From Pilasporangium apinafurcum (taxonomy: Eukaryota > Oomycota > Peronosporomycetes > Pythiales > Pythiaceae): a stretch of 64,000 nt of DNA. A program made the translations under genes and the position numbers. The notes under the pieces are model-generated. The model worked only from the letters and a program-made list of their open reading frames with translations, searched no databases and was not told where the DNA came from. The first letter of the stretch is position 1. Each line of letters begins with the position of its first letter. The DNA lies in the NCBI GenBank assembly GCA_001600495.1, contig BCKE01000031.1, positions 211,535 through 275,534 on the forward strand. The letters are read 5' to 3'. Below, piece after piece: positions 44,130 through 55,091 of the stretch.

Positions 44130-45776
44130 CTATAAGGTCGATTGATTAATTCCTTCTTGAGCGTATATGTGCTCAATAGCTTCAAGAACCGAGTCACTGA
44201 TAACATCCGGTGGATGTGAAGGAGCTTTGCTGCCATCGTAGATCCCGGTTCGCACGAGAATGGAGCTCCAGTTGTCACCAGCGCTGTTGGCGCCATGAAC
44301 GTCGGCAGCAGGGTTATCACCAATGCCATAAATGCGCTTCAATGGGCTGGATGGATCATGACCAGAGATGATATTGAGCAGGTTTTCAGCGTAGCTGCAG
44401 CCCGCAATCACAGATGTGTGAGGAATAATGCAATCTCAAACACACAGAAGAAATGTAACAGAGAACGTACTTGTAGGTCACTTTGTGTGGTTTGCCATAT
44501 TGTGTGACTTGCAATTTTTCACCAGTGGACTCTTCGTATAGGAGCTTGAGGCACCGCGTGAAGGCACCTATTCGTTCGTTGCACGATCAGGTCAGTGTCA
44601 ATTCAATAATAAGAAATGGATATCCACAGATTTGATCGCTTTTACCTGCAGCAAAGCGAGGGAACGGATAGGCACTACTAAAGACGAAATCATCGTTGCT
44701 ACAGTACAGTGGTGTCTGCGTCCCACACGGTCGACCACTTCCAGGTGGATTACCTGAGACAAAACCAAACTGAGACCACTTATCACTGTAGATTAGTCTC
44801 CCTACTATTGATTGCTATACCTCCAATCAAGACGTCGACGGCAATCTGAATCTCCACGGCCCAATCGATGGGGTCATGCATGACAATGATGGCAGCGATG
44901 GGTTCATCATGGTGAGGCGCAGGTCTGTATCAGCAGCAGCAATATGTAAGTGACTTCCATGGGCGATTGCATGAAGAGTAGATACACGTACTTGTATTCA
45001 TATTTGCGAAATGGATATTGCGTTGGGTAGTGGTGGGCAAGGTCTTCTATCGATACGACTTTCTTGAAACCATAACGCTTCGCCTATTTTCATAAAGATT
45101 AACAGCACGCTCTTAATGGTTGTGCAAGTAAGTGCAACTCGAAGCGCATAAGCGGAACGCACCACAGTATAAACATCGTAAGAGCCCATGATCAACACCC
45201 TCGAGTCTGATGAAGCGAATAACACCATTCAATACCAAAAATGGATGCGCCGATAGCACAAAATACAGGCAACACAAACCTCCATAGGTCTTTACGAGCT
45301 CCTGCATCGGCGTATGGGAGAGCACCATATGTGCCGGATCGATTTCCATGTTCAATGCCTTTCCAAGATTTGCAGCCTTGACCTCTTCCATACAGCCTAT
45401 CCATCATAATACGATGTGACATTGTCTGGAATTGTGATATAAGCATTTTACGCTTGCACACCTCCTCCATTCGTCAAAAACACATGTGGGATGTTGTTTT
45501 TACGAAGGCTCTCCAGCACTCGCCGCGCGTGTGGAAGTTCTTGGCCACCACTAATGAATGATGAACACAAAAAGTAAGCAATTAATAGGTAATGCCCATA
45601 GAGACATTAACAAACAACGCATTGTTAGTGTACCGGACCAATACGCCGTCGATGTCGAATGCGACTCCAAACGATGGCAAAATAGATGACGCACTCGCCA
45701 ATGTACTGTGGAACATACGATTGCGGGTAGCACCATTGACGCGAGCGGAGAAGGATCGCAGGCGCAGCATCATCAT
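44130..45776 (-). CDS. HDHD5: HAD-superfamily hydrolase, CECR5/HDHD5 type, 9 exons, 352 aa
   Basis: Exons are 45776-45634, 45550-45462, 45396-45280, 45206-45163, 45083-44992, 44924-44821, 44753-44646, 44567-44471 and 44394-44130. The nucleophile motif is FGVAFDIDGVLVRGG (HAD motif I, DxD). NNIPHVFLTNGGG is motif II, and GIGDNPAADVHGAN is the C-terminal metal-binding motif. In between are the type-II cap features MHDPIDWAVEIQIAVDVL and LYCSNDDFVFSSAYPFPRFA. The N-terminus (MMMLRLRSFSARVNGATRNRMF) is basic and free of acidic residues, a likely mitochondrial presequence, which fits the mitochondrial HDHD5 proteins. The natural substrate of this subfamily is unknown. Exon 3 ends with a GTTTGT donor. 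Confidence 0.92.
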
Positions 45777-46646
45777 CCTCTTGGCAGCCGTTAAATGAGT
45801 GACGTCAGGTGCACAACCATTGCTTCAGCTACTGAGATCATGTTCGTCACATAAATTTAGGATTATTGTGATACGTAGAGAACCTTAAAATAGGTGGCGT
45901 ATAGGGGTAGTCGTTTTCAATGTCCAGAAAAAGGAGCCACCCAGTATGGGAAAATTTTTGCTTTATTGATGTCTGACAGAAAGTTCCAAACGCCTGAAAA
46001 TCAACAGGTTGGTAAATGGCAGATTTGAACACCATGTAGTCTCGTTTTGTTTCGATATTCCTATGTACTTACGTTGATGTAACACTCCAAAGAAGAGGAG
46101 AAGGGGTGATACCCACAGACTATGCACCAAATCACTACTCAGAGTGGGATCAGTTGCCTGTCACTCCTATTGCAATCTTTCCGCACTCTCTCACAATAGA
46201 AATAACCGAAAATGTACCCACAGTGAGCAAAAAATCTATATTTTAGTACCCTCTTGAATCACACTAACTTAGCATCGTCAAGCCAGTCCACAGTGCAGCC
46301 ACAAGATGAAGTCCCACATAAAATTTTACTTATTGGAAGGTCGCAATTAATTCTTGTGTAAGTACCTCTGTAATTTAATATTTTGCGAGTGGCTGCGCCG
46401 ATCTGATCCCTAGTCGCTCTTGTCCTATCATCCGCGTCAGTGATTGGCTAGAAAGGGGTTACTAGCACGGTTTCTGTGCAATCAGGGTGGGAGAAAATCA
46501 CCTGCTCAAATCGTACTTAAGCGGAAATATATTGCTGATTTCGTCTGGTTGGGTTCAGTGTGAAATTTTTTGTATAGAGCCGCTCGCTCAAAGTCCAAAG
46601 CTCGAACAGCTACGAACTTAAAGAAAAAGGGAGGAAAGTCAGTCAA
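45777..46646. other. Divergent intergenic region with a possible ubiquitin-conjugating-enzyme scrap
   Basis: About 870 bp between divergent genes. On the minus strand at 45847-46035 a short frame contains WLLFLDIENDYPYTPPILRF followed by STYHNNPKF, which resembles the GG-x-F..DYP..PP..F.T..HPNI core of E2 ubiquitin-conjugating enzymes. No convincing N-terminal part or catalytic Cys region follows, so it would be a fragment. The rest shows nothing recognisable and probably holds promoters. Confidence 0.3.
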
Positions 46647-48701
46647 ATGAAGGGCGCGCGTGTGTTGAAGTCCGTCCTACTGCTCGTCGCGGCGGTAGTG
46701 GCGACCACCACGGCCGAGACGTCCACCCTCAATAGCAATGCCGTGGTGCTGGACGACGTTGCAGCTTTCGTCGATTTGAAAGCGTTCGATACGGATACAG
46801 TACGTCAGTTAAGGGAAATGATGACGATGGCGACGGACAAAACGGCACTGGAAGATCAGGCGCGTGCGCTGTTTAACGTGTACAAGGAGGCGCGACCAAC
46901 CCGTGTGGCGCGCTGGGGGGACACGACAGCAGAACAATTTAAGTACTTCTACTCGAAAATATTCCCCAAGATCTTGGAGAAGGGAGCGAAGAAGCGCGCA
47001 GCGGCGGGATCAGACGAATCCAATACGCCCAACACTAACAGCGATGGATCTGGTGGTAGCTCTACAACTACAGCGAACTCTTCAGGAGGAACTACTACTT
47101 CTGGTGGAACAACAACATCAGGAGGAACTACCACCACTGGCGGAACGACAACATCAGGAGGAACTACCACCAATGGCGGAACGACAACGTCGGGAGGAAC
47201 TACCACCAATGGCGGAACGACAACATCGGGAGGAACTACCACCACTGGTGGAACAACAACGTCGGGAGGCTCCACCACCACATCAGGAGGAACTACTACG
47301 AATTCTGGTGGTTCATCGACCACTACTTCAGGAGGGTCGTCTACCACCACATCCGGTGGATCTAGCACCACGACGTCAAATGGGTCAAAAACATCTACAA
47401 GCACCTCAAAGACAACATTGACCGTTGTATCGGCGACTGATCCAGTCGCAGTGTCTGATAGCCTCAGTTTCTTCAGTCAAGTGTACGACAGTTCGCTGGC
47501 ATCATCTATAGCGGCGCTGCACGACAACACCAATAACATTGAGACGGTCGTGTCGTCCTCTAAAGGTGATGGCAGCGGGTCTGCGTCGACGTCTTACACG
47601 GCGCCTACAGTGATTGATGGTATCTCGGAAACAAATGTCGGTCGCCGATTGTTCGGTATGGCCAGCAACAGCTCTGCTAGTTCCGATTCGTCGACAGTCA
47701 ATGTATTGTTCTGCGATATCACGGGCAATGCCATTTGGAAGTTCACTGGGGATGTGCCTAGTGAGAGCTCTAGCAGTGGTAGCACTGTCACAACAACAAC
47801 AACAACCATCGATACGTCGGGAGATATTTGTTCGTCGGATAGCACGGTCACGGTTGAAGTGAACGCCTATCAATCTGGTTGCTCGTTACAAAATCACCCC
47901 GAAGGATGTGACAATGTTTATTACAAAGGCTGCGGTGGTTTGACCGTCAGTCGTGCAACGAACCAGATCGTCGTGGCTCGCACAGGTGGACGGACGCTTG
48001 GTGTGCTCTCGTACGCTGATCTTGGAACTACCTGTCAGGGACGAGTCGTGGATGCCATCACTACCTTCCGCGGCAAGAAATTCAATAGTCCGACCTATGC
48101 AGAGTACTCGGACAAGGGTCATCTCTACTTCTCTGACAGTCCATTTGGTCTTGCTACCAGTGCCGCTGATCTTGATGGCGATACGCTAGATAACTCACCG
48201 CTTCGTGAAATCCCATTCAATGGATTGTACTTACTGAAGAACGGTGGCAACTCATCAGTGGAGCTGCTGGACTGTACGATGGACCGCCCTAACAAGATTG
48301 CGTTCTCTCCCAAACAAGATTACATGTATGTGACCAACTCACGTAAAGGGAACTCATACGTGAAAGAGTTTGCGATTTTGGATGACGGATCGGTTGGTGA
48401 CTCGCGCGTGCTGTTTAATTTTACTGCCTACCCGGAGCTGGAAACGGATCAAGGTTATGCTGATGGTATCAAGGTCGATGATGCTGGCAACCTGTATGTT
48501 GCAGTATATAAAGGAATCTACATCCTCTCGTCGAACGGTACACTTATCGGTAACATCCAGAGCAACCAAGAGCTCACAGCACTTGCATTCGGAGCGGGCC
48601 GTATCTTCGTCACGGGATCGTTCGGTATTGTTGCGCAAAACACTGGTATTGTGGCAGCCCAAAGCCCAGGTAAAGCTGCTACCAGCTGTTCCAGTCGCTA
48701 G
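46647..48701 (+). CDS. Secreted SMP30/NHL-like beta-propeller protein with Gly/Thr/Ser repeat stalk, 684 aa
   Basis: A single exon. Residues 1-23 are a clear signal peptide (MKGARVLKSVLLLVAAVVAT) with likely cleavage after TTA. An alpha-helical N-terminal domain follows (VRQLREMMTMATDKTALEDQ; WGDTTAEQFKYFYSKIF), then a tandem stalk at about 146-245 of six-residue units TTT(S/T/N)GG that is probably heavily O-glycosylated. The C-terminal about 420 residues look like a six-bladed SMP30/gluconolactonase or NHL propeller: YAEYSDKGHLYFSDSPFG, RPNKIAFSPKQDYMYVTNS, GYADGIKVDDAGNLYVAVYK and IYILSSNGTLIGNI. Several Cys residues suggest disulphides. It should be exported to the wall or apoplast; an enzymatic (lactonase) or adhesive role is inferred only. 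Confidence 0.82.
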   Translation: MKGARVLKSVLLLVAAVVATTTAETSTLNSNAVVLDDVAAFVDLKAFDTDTVRQLREMMTMATDKTALEDQARALFNVYKEARPTRVARWGDTTAEQFKYFYSKIFPKILEKGAKKRAAAGSDESNTPNTNSDGSGGSSTTTANSSGGTTTSGGTTTSGGTTTTGGTTTSGGTTTNGGTTTSGGTTTNGGTTTSGGTTTTGGTTTSGGSTTTSGGTTTNSGGSSTTTSGGSSTTTSGGSSTTTSNGSKTSTSTSKTTLTVVSATDPVAVSDSLSFFSQVYDSSLASSIAALHDNTNNIETVVSSSKGDGSGSASTSYTAPTVIDGISETNVGRRLFGMASNSSASSDSSTVNVLFCDITGNAIWKFTGDVPSESSSSGSTVTTTTTTIDTSGDICSSDSTVTVEVNAYQSGCSLQNHPEGCDNVYYKGCGGLTVSRATNQIVVARTGGRTLGVLSYADLGTTCQGRVVDAITTFRGKKFNSPTYAEYSDKGHLYFSDSPFGLATSAADLDGDTLDNSPLREIPFNGLYLLKNGGNSSVELLDCTMDRPNKIAFSPKQDYMYVTNSRKGNSYVKEFAILDDGSVGDSRVLFNFTAYPELETDQGYADGIKVDDAGNLYVAVYKGIYILSSNGTLIGNIQSNQELTALAFGAGRIFVTGSFGIVAQNTGIVAAQSPGKAATSCSSR
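47083..47373 (+). repeat. In-frame tandem repeat, 18-bp units in a 36-bp higher-order pattern
   Basis: The stretch encodes (TTTxGG) units with x mostly alternating between Ser and Thr/Asn, so two 18-bp units form a 36-bp period (TTTSGG then TTTTGG or TTTNGG). Copies match closely in synonymous positions too, which points to recent slippage or unequal exchange. The repeat is prone to length variation. Confidence 0.85.
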
Positions 48702-48869
48702 GTCTTCTTATTTTTTTCATTCCTCGGTTTTCGATCTCTTTCACTTGCTCTCTATTTTTCAGAGATGAATTTGAACACGTAACAACGCTTTGTTTGCGTA
48801 CTTATCAATTATTCGTGTTGGATTCATTTATCCATCTACAATCATTTACAATCCATTCTATTGCAGGCA

Positions 48870-50302
48870 TCAGTCGTCTTCTGCTGACTTGGCTTTGGAT
48901 GCTTTGGACGTGGCAGTTTTCTTGGAAGTATCTGTGTTTCCTCCGGCACTGGACCCAGCAGCGGTAGATGCTATGGTGGTCGTAAATTTCACAATCAGAT
49001 TCGAGTTCAGAATCGGTTCATCTTCAGCTAGCCGCCGCCCATCTTCGCCCTCTGCGTACGCAAAATTCGCGCCGATGAACTGTGAAACACGATATGCCAA
49101 CTCACGAATGGTTGTGCCTCGTCGCACCATCACCGCATCACCAAACACGCCCTTCCCGTTCGCATCCGTCGAGAAATTTTTAAGAGACTTGACTGGATAT
49201 ACCACGACAGTATTGCTGAGTTCCACAGCAGCATTAATCGCTGCCCGCACCCCCGTACTGCCAAACCGAAAGAGTACCATATCAGAGATGCGCTCTAGCC
49301 GTTTTGCGATTTTCTTTTCGATTGGTTTCAGTGGCGCTTGTCCAGGTGCGACGTTCTCTTCTTCGTTGTCTTCTAACGTTGAATAGAACATCGATCCTGG
49401 TTCATATCTGATATAATTCTGCTTCGCTGCTGCTCGAAGGAAACATTCGGCCGCTGCGCTTGACACAAAACACCGGTCACTGCCATATTTCTCAGCGATC
49501 TTCTCAATGTTCTTGTCAGTATCGTCTCCCTGATCAGCTTTGTTTAATACTAACACAGTCGGGAAACGAATGGCTAGAAATGTTTTCACAAGATGATGCA
49601 CTGCCTCTTCGTCACAGGCAGTAAGATCGAAAGGCTCTTTCCAGCCGAGCGTATCCAGCATCGTTCCAATCAAGGACGGTGTAGCTCCGTAGCCAGACAA
49701 TTGACCCACAAGCGTATTTAGCAGACTGCTCTTGGTGGCTTGATGCCGTCGAGCAATCGATCCCCATCGCTTCCAGAGGTTGTTGAACACCCAACTGTGG
49801 ATCTCATCGCTCAACCAGTCGGCATCATTAATTGGATCATATCCCTCTGTTTCCTAGCCACACATGCACACGATAAGCCTGTGTTTAATCATTATACGCT
49901 CACGAGAATGCTTTGCTCGTTCACACTTACCTCTCCTTTCTCGTTCGTCTTGCCAGAAACGTCAATGATATGCATCAGGACATGCGCATGTCGAAGATCA
50001 TCGAGGAACTTATTACCTAGACCTGCACCTTCAGATGCACCAGGGATCAATCCCGCGACGTCCAGCAACTTTACGGGCACATATCGCATGCCTTGCTCGC
50101 ATTTGCCATAGCGTGGTTGGCAGACTGCGGTCTTGCCCTTTGTAGTACAAGGACAGGTGGTCATGTAGTACGTGATGCCTTCGTTCGGTTCGATGGTTGT
50201 GAAGGGAAAGTTGCCAGTCTTGGCCTTTCCATCGGTCACGGCGTTAAAGAACGTCGACTTACCCGCGCTTGGCTTCCCCACACATCCGATTACCAGCTCC
50301 AT
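48870..50302 (-). CDS. YchF/OBG-related GTPase of the Ygr210 (archaeal YchF-like) type, 2 exons, 451 aa
   Basis: Exons are 50302-49931 and 49853-48870. The GTPase motifs are G1 GKPSAGKST, the switch block [11 protein letters not shown]3 [14 protein letters not shown] and G4 LVLNKADQG. The segment [17 protein letters not shown] inserted before G3 marks the archaeal/Ygr210 branch rather than OLA1. A C-terminal TGS domain follows ([36 protein letters not shown]). The tail is Lys/Ser-rich and dispensable-looking. OBG/YchF GTPases act with ribosomes and translation; this branch is poorly characterised. The second exon starts at a CTAG acceptor ([18 protein letters not shown]). The short 3' gap to the convergent secreted-protein gene is about 170 bp. 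Confidence 0.9.
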
Positions 50303-53300
50303 TGCTTTGCTTTGCTTACTGCCTGTATTTGTAGCTATTCAGATTATGATTGTGATGATCAAAAACGTGGTTTTACCTCGTTTGAGTGACTATTCAGTGC
50401 GGTAAAATCTTTGATGGAGTGACTACGGCACTAAAATGAACGGTGGCTGCCTCTGACAAAGACAATCTTTTCGCCACGCTCACACACGTGAATGTCCATT
50501 ATTCGTTCGCATTTCGGATTTACCACTCTTAAAGAACTCACGCTAAAAAAAGATGAAAGGTGAGATCACTTTCGCGCACATTGGAATGGCATGAGCCTCA
50601 CTCTGCTATTATTGGCAACATATGCCACGTTTGAACGACAACGATGTGTTCTCGGGAAGGTTGTCTATGCATCTTCGATTGTCTAGAAATTGCAAACCGA
50701 TCCCGACAGAAGAGTCATGCCTAAGAACACCAAGCATCACAGAGCGGCCGTCATCTTAATCTTCGCCAGTGCTGTCTTAATGCAAGACAACGAGCCGCAT
50801 GAACAACAATACTCAAACAATCCCGCATCATGCGCCTTCTGCCAACCTCAAGTTTCCGCAACTTCAATCGGTTTATCGTCTGTCTTTGATAACGTTCCAC
50901 GTGTCTCTCGCACAGAGAAAACCAAGAAGATAAAGTCCTTGGGTCTGAGGGTTTTCGTGAAGTATATATGCAAAGAATTACTGCAACAATTCAGGAGTTT
51001 ACCACAAGTGCGTGTGCATGTGTGTACATGCATGCAACTTTATCTACAGTGTTGAAGCATTATGATGTTAGTGGGGTGTTTTCATCATGACAATCAGAAG
51101 GCGCATGGTGCTTCAAATTCAAACATGCATTCGATGACGTTGTATTAACGCAGAAGGTCCCGCGAGTGTCCACCAGGAGGTCTGGTTCTACAAGGTGGTG
51201 CTTCATCTTGTGGCTTGGAAGCGGATTGATCAATCGGCACTTTTCTTCTTCTTCTTCAAGCAATGTTAAGAAGCACATGGTAAGAAGATGCATTTAAATT
51301 GTTGTGCCATTTTCCACACATTGCAGCGAGTTGAATACTGTCCTTGTAAATTGCAGGTCCAGTCTCTTTATCGGGGGGAAAGAACACCTGAGAATTCGTT
51401 GGCGACTGTCGGTCATTTTTCATCTTTGACAAAAAAAAAGCGCTTGTTGGTCAGGCAGACTGATAGCAAACCAACGCTTTAGTTGGAGACATGTAGCGAA
51501 AGAGATCTCAACCAGCAGTATGGAAAACGCTTCATTGTGTCTACAGTCGCGGCACAAAACTCTCTGTCGAGGTGCAATTTGATTTCTCCCTGAAAAGATA
51601 AACATGTATCCATTTTGAGTGGACCCAATGCGCCTGTTTACCCAATAGATCATTTGTTATCCGCTTCAATCTTGCCCGACTTTCCTGACGACGGTCATGA
51701 CAGCGTCGTTTTCACTTTTGTTATTGTGTCGCGAAATTGCATTAAATGCAGAGTGACCGAGGCATGAGAGTGAATGGGAATCAATTCAAGAAGGGATATG
51801 TGGGAAGATGAGAAAAACATTGAGAACCGCCATCATCACGGTCGGAACGGTGAACAGGCACAGCTGCTTGTTTATAATGTATGTATCGCGTTTTGCTGAT
51901 CGAATGGATAGATTCGATGGTAGATATACCATCATCTTACTCAATTGTCACGTCTGTATTGCATCCTGGTCTTTCCCAGCTCTGTGCTTTCTACTGGAGG
52001 CAATACAGCAAAAAAGGATTTCCCATGCAGTTGCTAATCGAATATGTTAGCGAAGGTAGTCGTCACACTTTTGTTCTTCACATACCATTCGAAATGTCAG
52101 AAGTCTTCTTCGTGGCGCACAACGCTGGCATTGAACGATGTTGGAACGGATGTACATACGCTTGGCTTCTCTTCAGCACCTGATGCATTTTTACGTTGTT
52201 TAGGAAAATGTTCGCAGACACGATCAACTATGTCTTGAATCTGGCCACGACGTTGAATATTTAATAAGAGAAGGTAAGTCGCATCCTAAAAGAACACGCC
52301 GTGCAGTTTCTCGAGTTTGTCAGTTATCGTCAACCAAGACTCGCAATGTATCCATGGAGATGGGACGAACATGGAAGGATGTATCAACCATATGCTTTTA
52401 AACGGGGGTGATACACTCGTGTAAATTTGCGCGATGCCTTTGAGGGATATTATACAAGATGACACTGCTCACCGATATTACATCAACGTGGGACATCGAA
52501 GCGCATCTCAGTGCCACGTTTTTAGTAATGATCAGAAAGACTTCGGTTTTTTGTCACTTCTGCTCCAGACGGCTGCCTTTCTGATTCTTCACCAGCCAAA
52601 AAGATAGAGATACAGCAATAATACATCTCATCTACTTCACATGGATACCAAAAAAACATGATCAACAATCATCAAACGAAGACAGAGCTTCCTATTGCGA
52701 CCAGAGTACGTGTGTAGAGTGTGAAATTGGCTGTTCATTAATCTAACACCCCTGTAGTGTCGCGTTCACTTGACTTGGTAACCTGCTTAAGGGAACGAAG
52801 AAGGCTGTCTACCATTCTCGTCTTCAGTGGTTTTGATGAAGACAATGCATTAGCGCTTGATGCCGTCACAATGTGGATATTTGTAGAATTGGTTTGCACC
52901 GAGCGAATGAAGATTCAACATGGAACCGAGTAATTGTGTTACAAATTTTCATATTCTTCCTCCATTTTCGACGTTTTTGTTCCTGATTATCTGATGGCCT
53001 CGTGGAGAAATTGAATCGCATCGAGTGCGTGCATGCTGACTCAGCCAATAACAAATGGACAGAAATGACCGAGAGTGGCAAGTGTGGTTGTATGTGTATC
53101 TGTGCGAGGAAGTGCAACATGTGCTCAATCCAGGCGGGAGAACTGATCAAATTTCCGGTGCCTCTGCTGCCAAAAATATCACTCGGCGTGTTTGCTTCAG
53201 TGATCATCAGTAATGGGCTTTTGCTCTTTCCTTCAAGTGGTATCCTAGTGAGAATCCTCGAATTGTTTGAGGCGATCTGAACTGTGTCGGCAAGTATGAA

Positions 53301-53541
53301 GAGTGAGGTTATTATGATTCTGGGTACCTAGATTTTGCGCTGCGCTTTGCCTCGTTTGGAAAATGTGGCACGTCATTCTGATTGAATGACAAGTGTGATA
53401 TACTTCGCTGTAGAGATCGACGACTGCGTATTCCATATTTTAAAGTCCATTATTGCTTCTGTGGAGCAGGAAGAGTCCGTTGATAGAGCAGCCAACATCG
53501 ATATTTCTTGAGACTGTTCTTCCAAACCCGAACCAGTCATC
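50303..53541. other. Gene-poor region, no supported gene
   Basis: About 3.2 kb. All six frames are broken at short spacing, with isolated open pieces of 60-120 codons (for example 50690-51055 plus, 53002-53280 plus) that lack any recognisable motif. The first few hundred bases must contain the promoter of the YchF-type GTPase gene. The rest looks like decayed DNA. No tRNA, terminal repeat or transposase was identified. Confidence 0.45.
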
Positions 53542-53835
53542 ATGAGTTCAGAAAAAATTACTCATTGCAGACGAACCACATTCGAGACAGGACATCCTGA
53601 CGGACGCTTACATGACGCAACGAAAAAAGCAAAGCTGGCCAAGAAAGAATCAGCAGGTGATGCTCTTTTCAAGCTGCTCTCGTCAGACAACAGCATACAG
53701 TATGTTGTCGATTCCAAGAACATGCTACGCGAGAGCGAAGATCTCAAACAGACAAAGCGATTACTTACGGGAAAAGAAGGCTTGGACGACATTAGGTCGT
53801 GTTTCCACGCTTTGAATCGATACGCATTGGGATAA
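53542..53835 (+). CDS. Small open frame, hypothetical, 97 aa
   Basis: Begins with ATG and encodes a hydrophilic, Lys/Glu/Asp-rich protein (MSSEKITHCRRTTFETG; KKAKLAKKESAGDALFKLL). It has a protein-like composition and a helix-forming look, but no motif, signal peptide or membrane span that I recognise. It stands in gene-poor DNA beside ankyrin debris. It could be a real small gene, a remnant exon or chance. Confidence 0.25.
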   Translation: MSSEKITHCRRTTFETGHPDGRLHDATKKAKLAKKESAGDALFKLLSSDNSIQYVVDSKNMLRESEDLKQTKRLLTGKEGLDDIRSCFHALNRYALG

Positions 53836-53849
53836 CACGCCGAAAAAAA

Positions 53850-54560
53850 ATATTAGTGCTAAGAACGGCTCGTACTGATCATTCCTTTCAATCACATTCA
53901 GTGCATGGACAACCAAAAACTATGTTTACCATCGTCCAACATGGTGCATCTGCTTTGATGTCTACGATTTATATGGAAGACTATCAACTGTCCAGTAGTC
54001 CGTCGTTGCGTATCGATAGATATGACTGAAATGATGTGAGCTTTTGCGCGTCTTAGAGCAGAAGTTGCCATGTATTGCGAGTAAATGAGTCCCAATCAGA
54101 AGACGTGGGCAGTTAGTGGCTCTTCCAAAATGTTGGCCTTTTCTCAAGCATAAGTGACCACGGTAATCGAGATGCTGAAGAGTTTGCAGGTATCAATTTG
54201 TAATACCGCAATCTACCACATCGCATAGCATGCACATGTCCAAGATTTGCAGCGAAATTCATGGCGAAGGTTTTGCAGCCTTCCAATCGGTTTAAACGTA
54301 GCTATTCTACGACAGGCAGATGTCCATGCTTAGCAGCAACATTCCAGTAATCTCATCGAGACAAGCCTTTGAATACAATGAATCAGGTGGCCTTTGATCG
54401 CAAGTAAATGCCTCCAGAAGAGCTCAGGTGATACAGATGTGCTCTAAACCCCTTGATATTATTTCAGCTCGATGATTTTGGCCAAAATCAATCGCTCGTA
54501 ATTAAAAACGATACGATCATTTGTATTAGATCTGACCGCTAGTAGCAACATTTGAGGCAA
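53850..54560 (-). pseudogene. Decayed ankyrin-repeat gene fragment
   Basis: Read on the minus strand, broken frames contain recurring ankyrin pieces of the oomycete type: WNVAAKHGHLPVVE, then after a stop LRLNRLEGCKTFAMNFAANLGHVHAM, and a further scrap near 54060 (THLLAIHGNF). The spacing NR-x-EGC between helix pairs matches the ankyrin arrays I know from Phytophthora-like genomes. Stops and frame changes occur inside the repeats, so this is not functional. Its ends cannot be set exactly. Confidence 0.55.
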
Positions 54561-55091
54561 ATCGTCGTGGTATTAGACTGGCATCTACACGATGACAAAT
54601 CATGATTCGATCCGCCTGTTTCACCATTATTTCCACCAGACGAAGGATTTAATTGCGGAAGACGAGGCGAGCCAAGTGTTTACTGCTGTCTCATGGACTC
54701 AGTGTACTAGGCATATATAGTCAACAATCTGTTGACAGCAAATTACCGAAGAACAGACAGGATGTGCCATTTTGCTGACGTCGGAACAAGCGACATGTGC
54801 TAGCTACACCGATATAGAGAGGGCAAAGAAGAAAGAGTAAACTCATGTGCTAAATTGGACTTGTAAGAACAAATATGCGCAATGACTCTGTCGCTCCAAT
54901 CCTTTCACAAGGCAGCGGAGGCTGCTCAAGCTAGTGTTATGCGTTTTGCGACAGAAACGTAAACTCAATAGCCCCATAACTTATCACAGTCGTAGAAGAA
55001 AGTAAAACAATTAGGAGCTGAGTCAATCCATATAGTGATGAGTTAATTAGTCAATAGGGAGATTCATCAGCTTAAAAATCAACTGCTAATA
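54561..55091. other. Intergenic, nothing recognised
   Basis: About 530 bp of stop-rich DNA between the ankyrin debris and the 3' end of the following minus-strand gene. No motif is visible. Confidence 0.4.

Noticed and set aside
46949-47404. 151-codon minus-strand frame of Val/Pro repeats
   Set aside because: It is the mirror image of the TTTxGG repeat in the secreted-protein gene.
50690-51055. 121-codon plus-strand frame in the gene-poor region
   Set aside because: No motif, signal peptide or plausible composition. The internal ATG context and Cys/His scatter look random.
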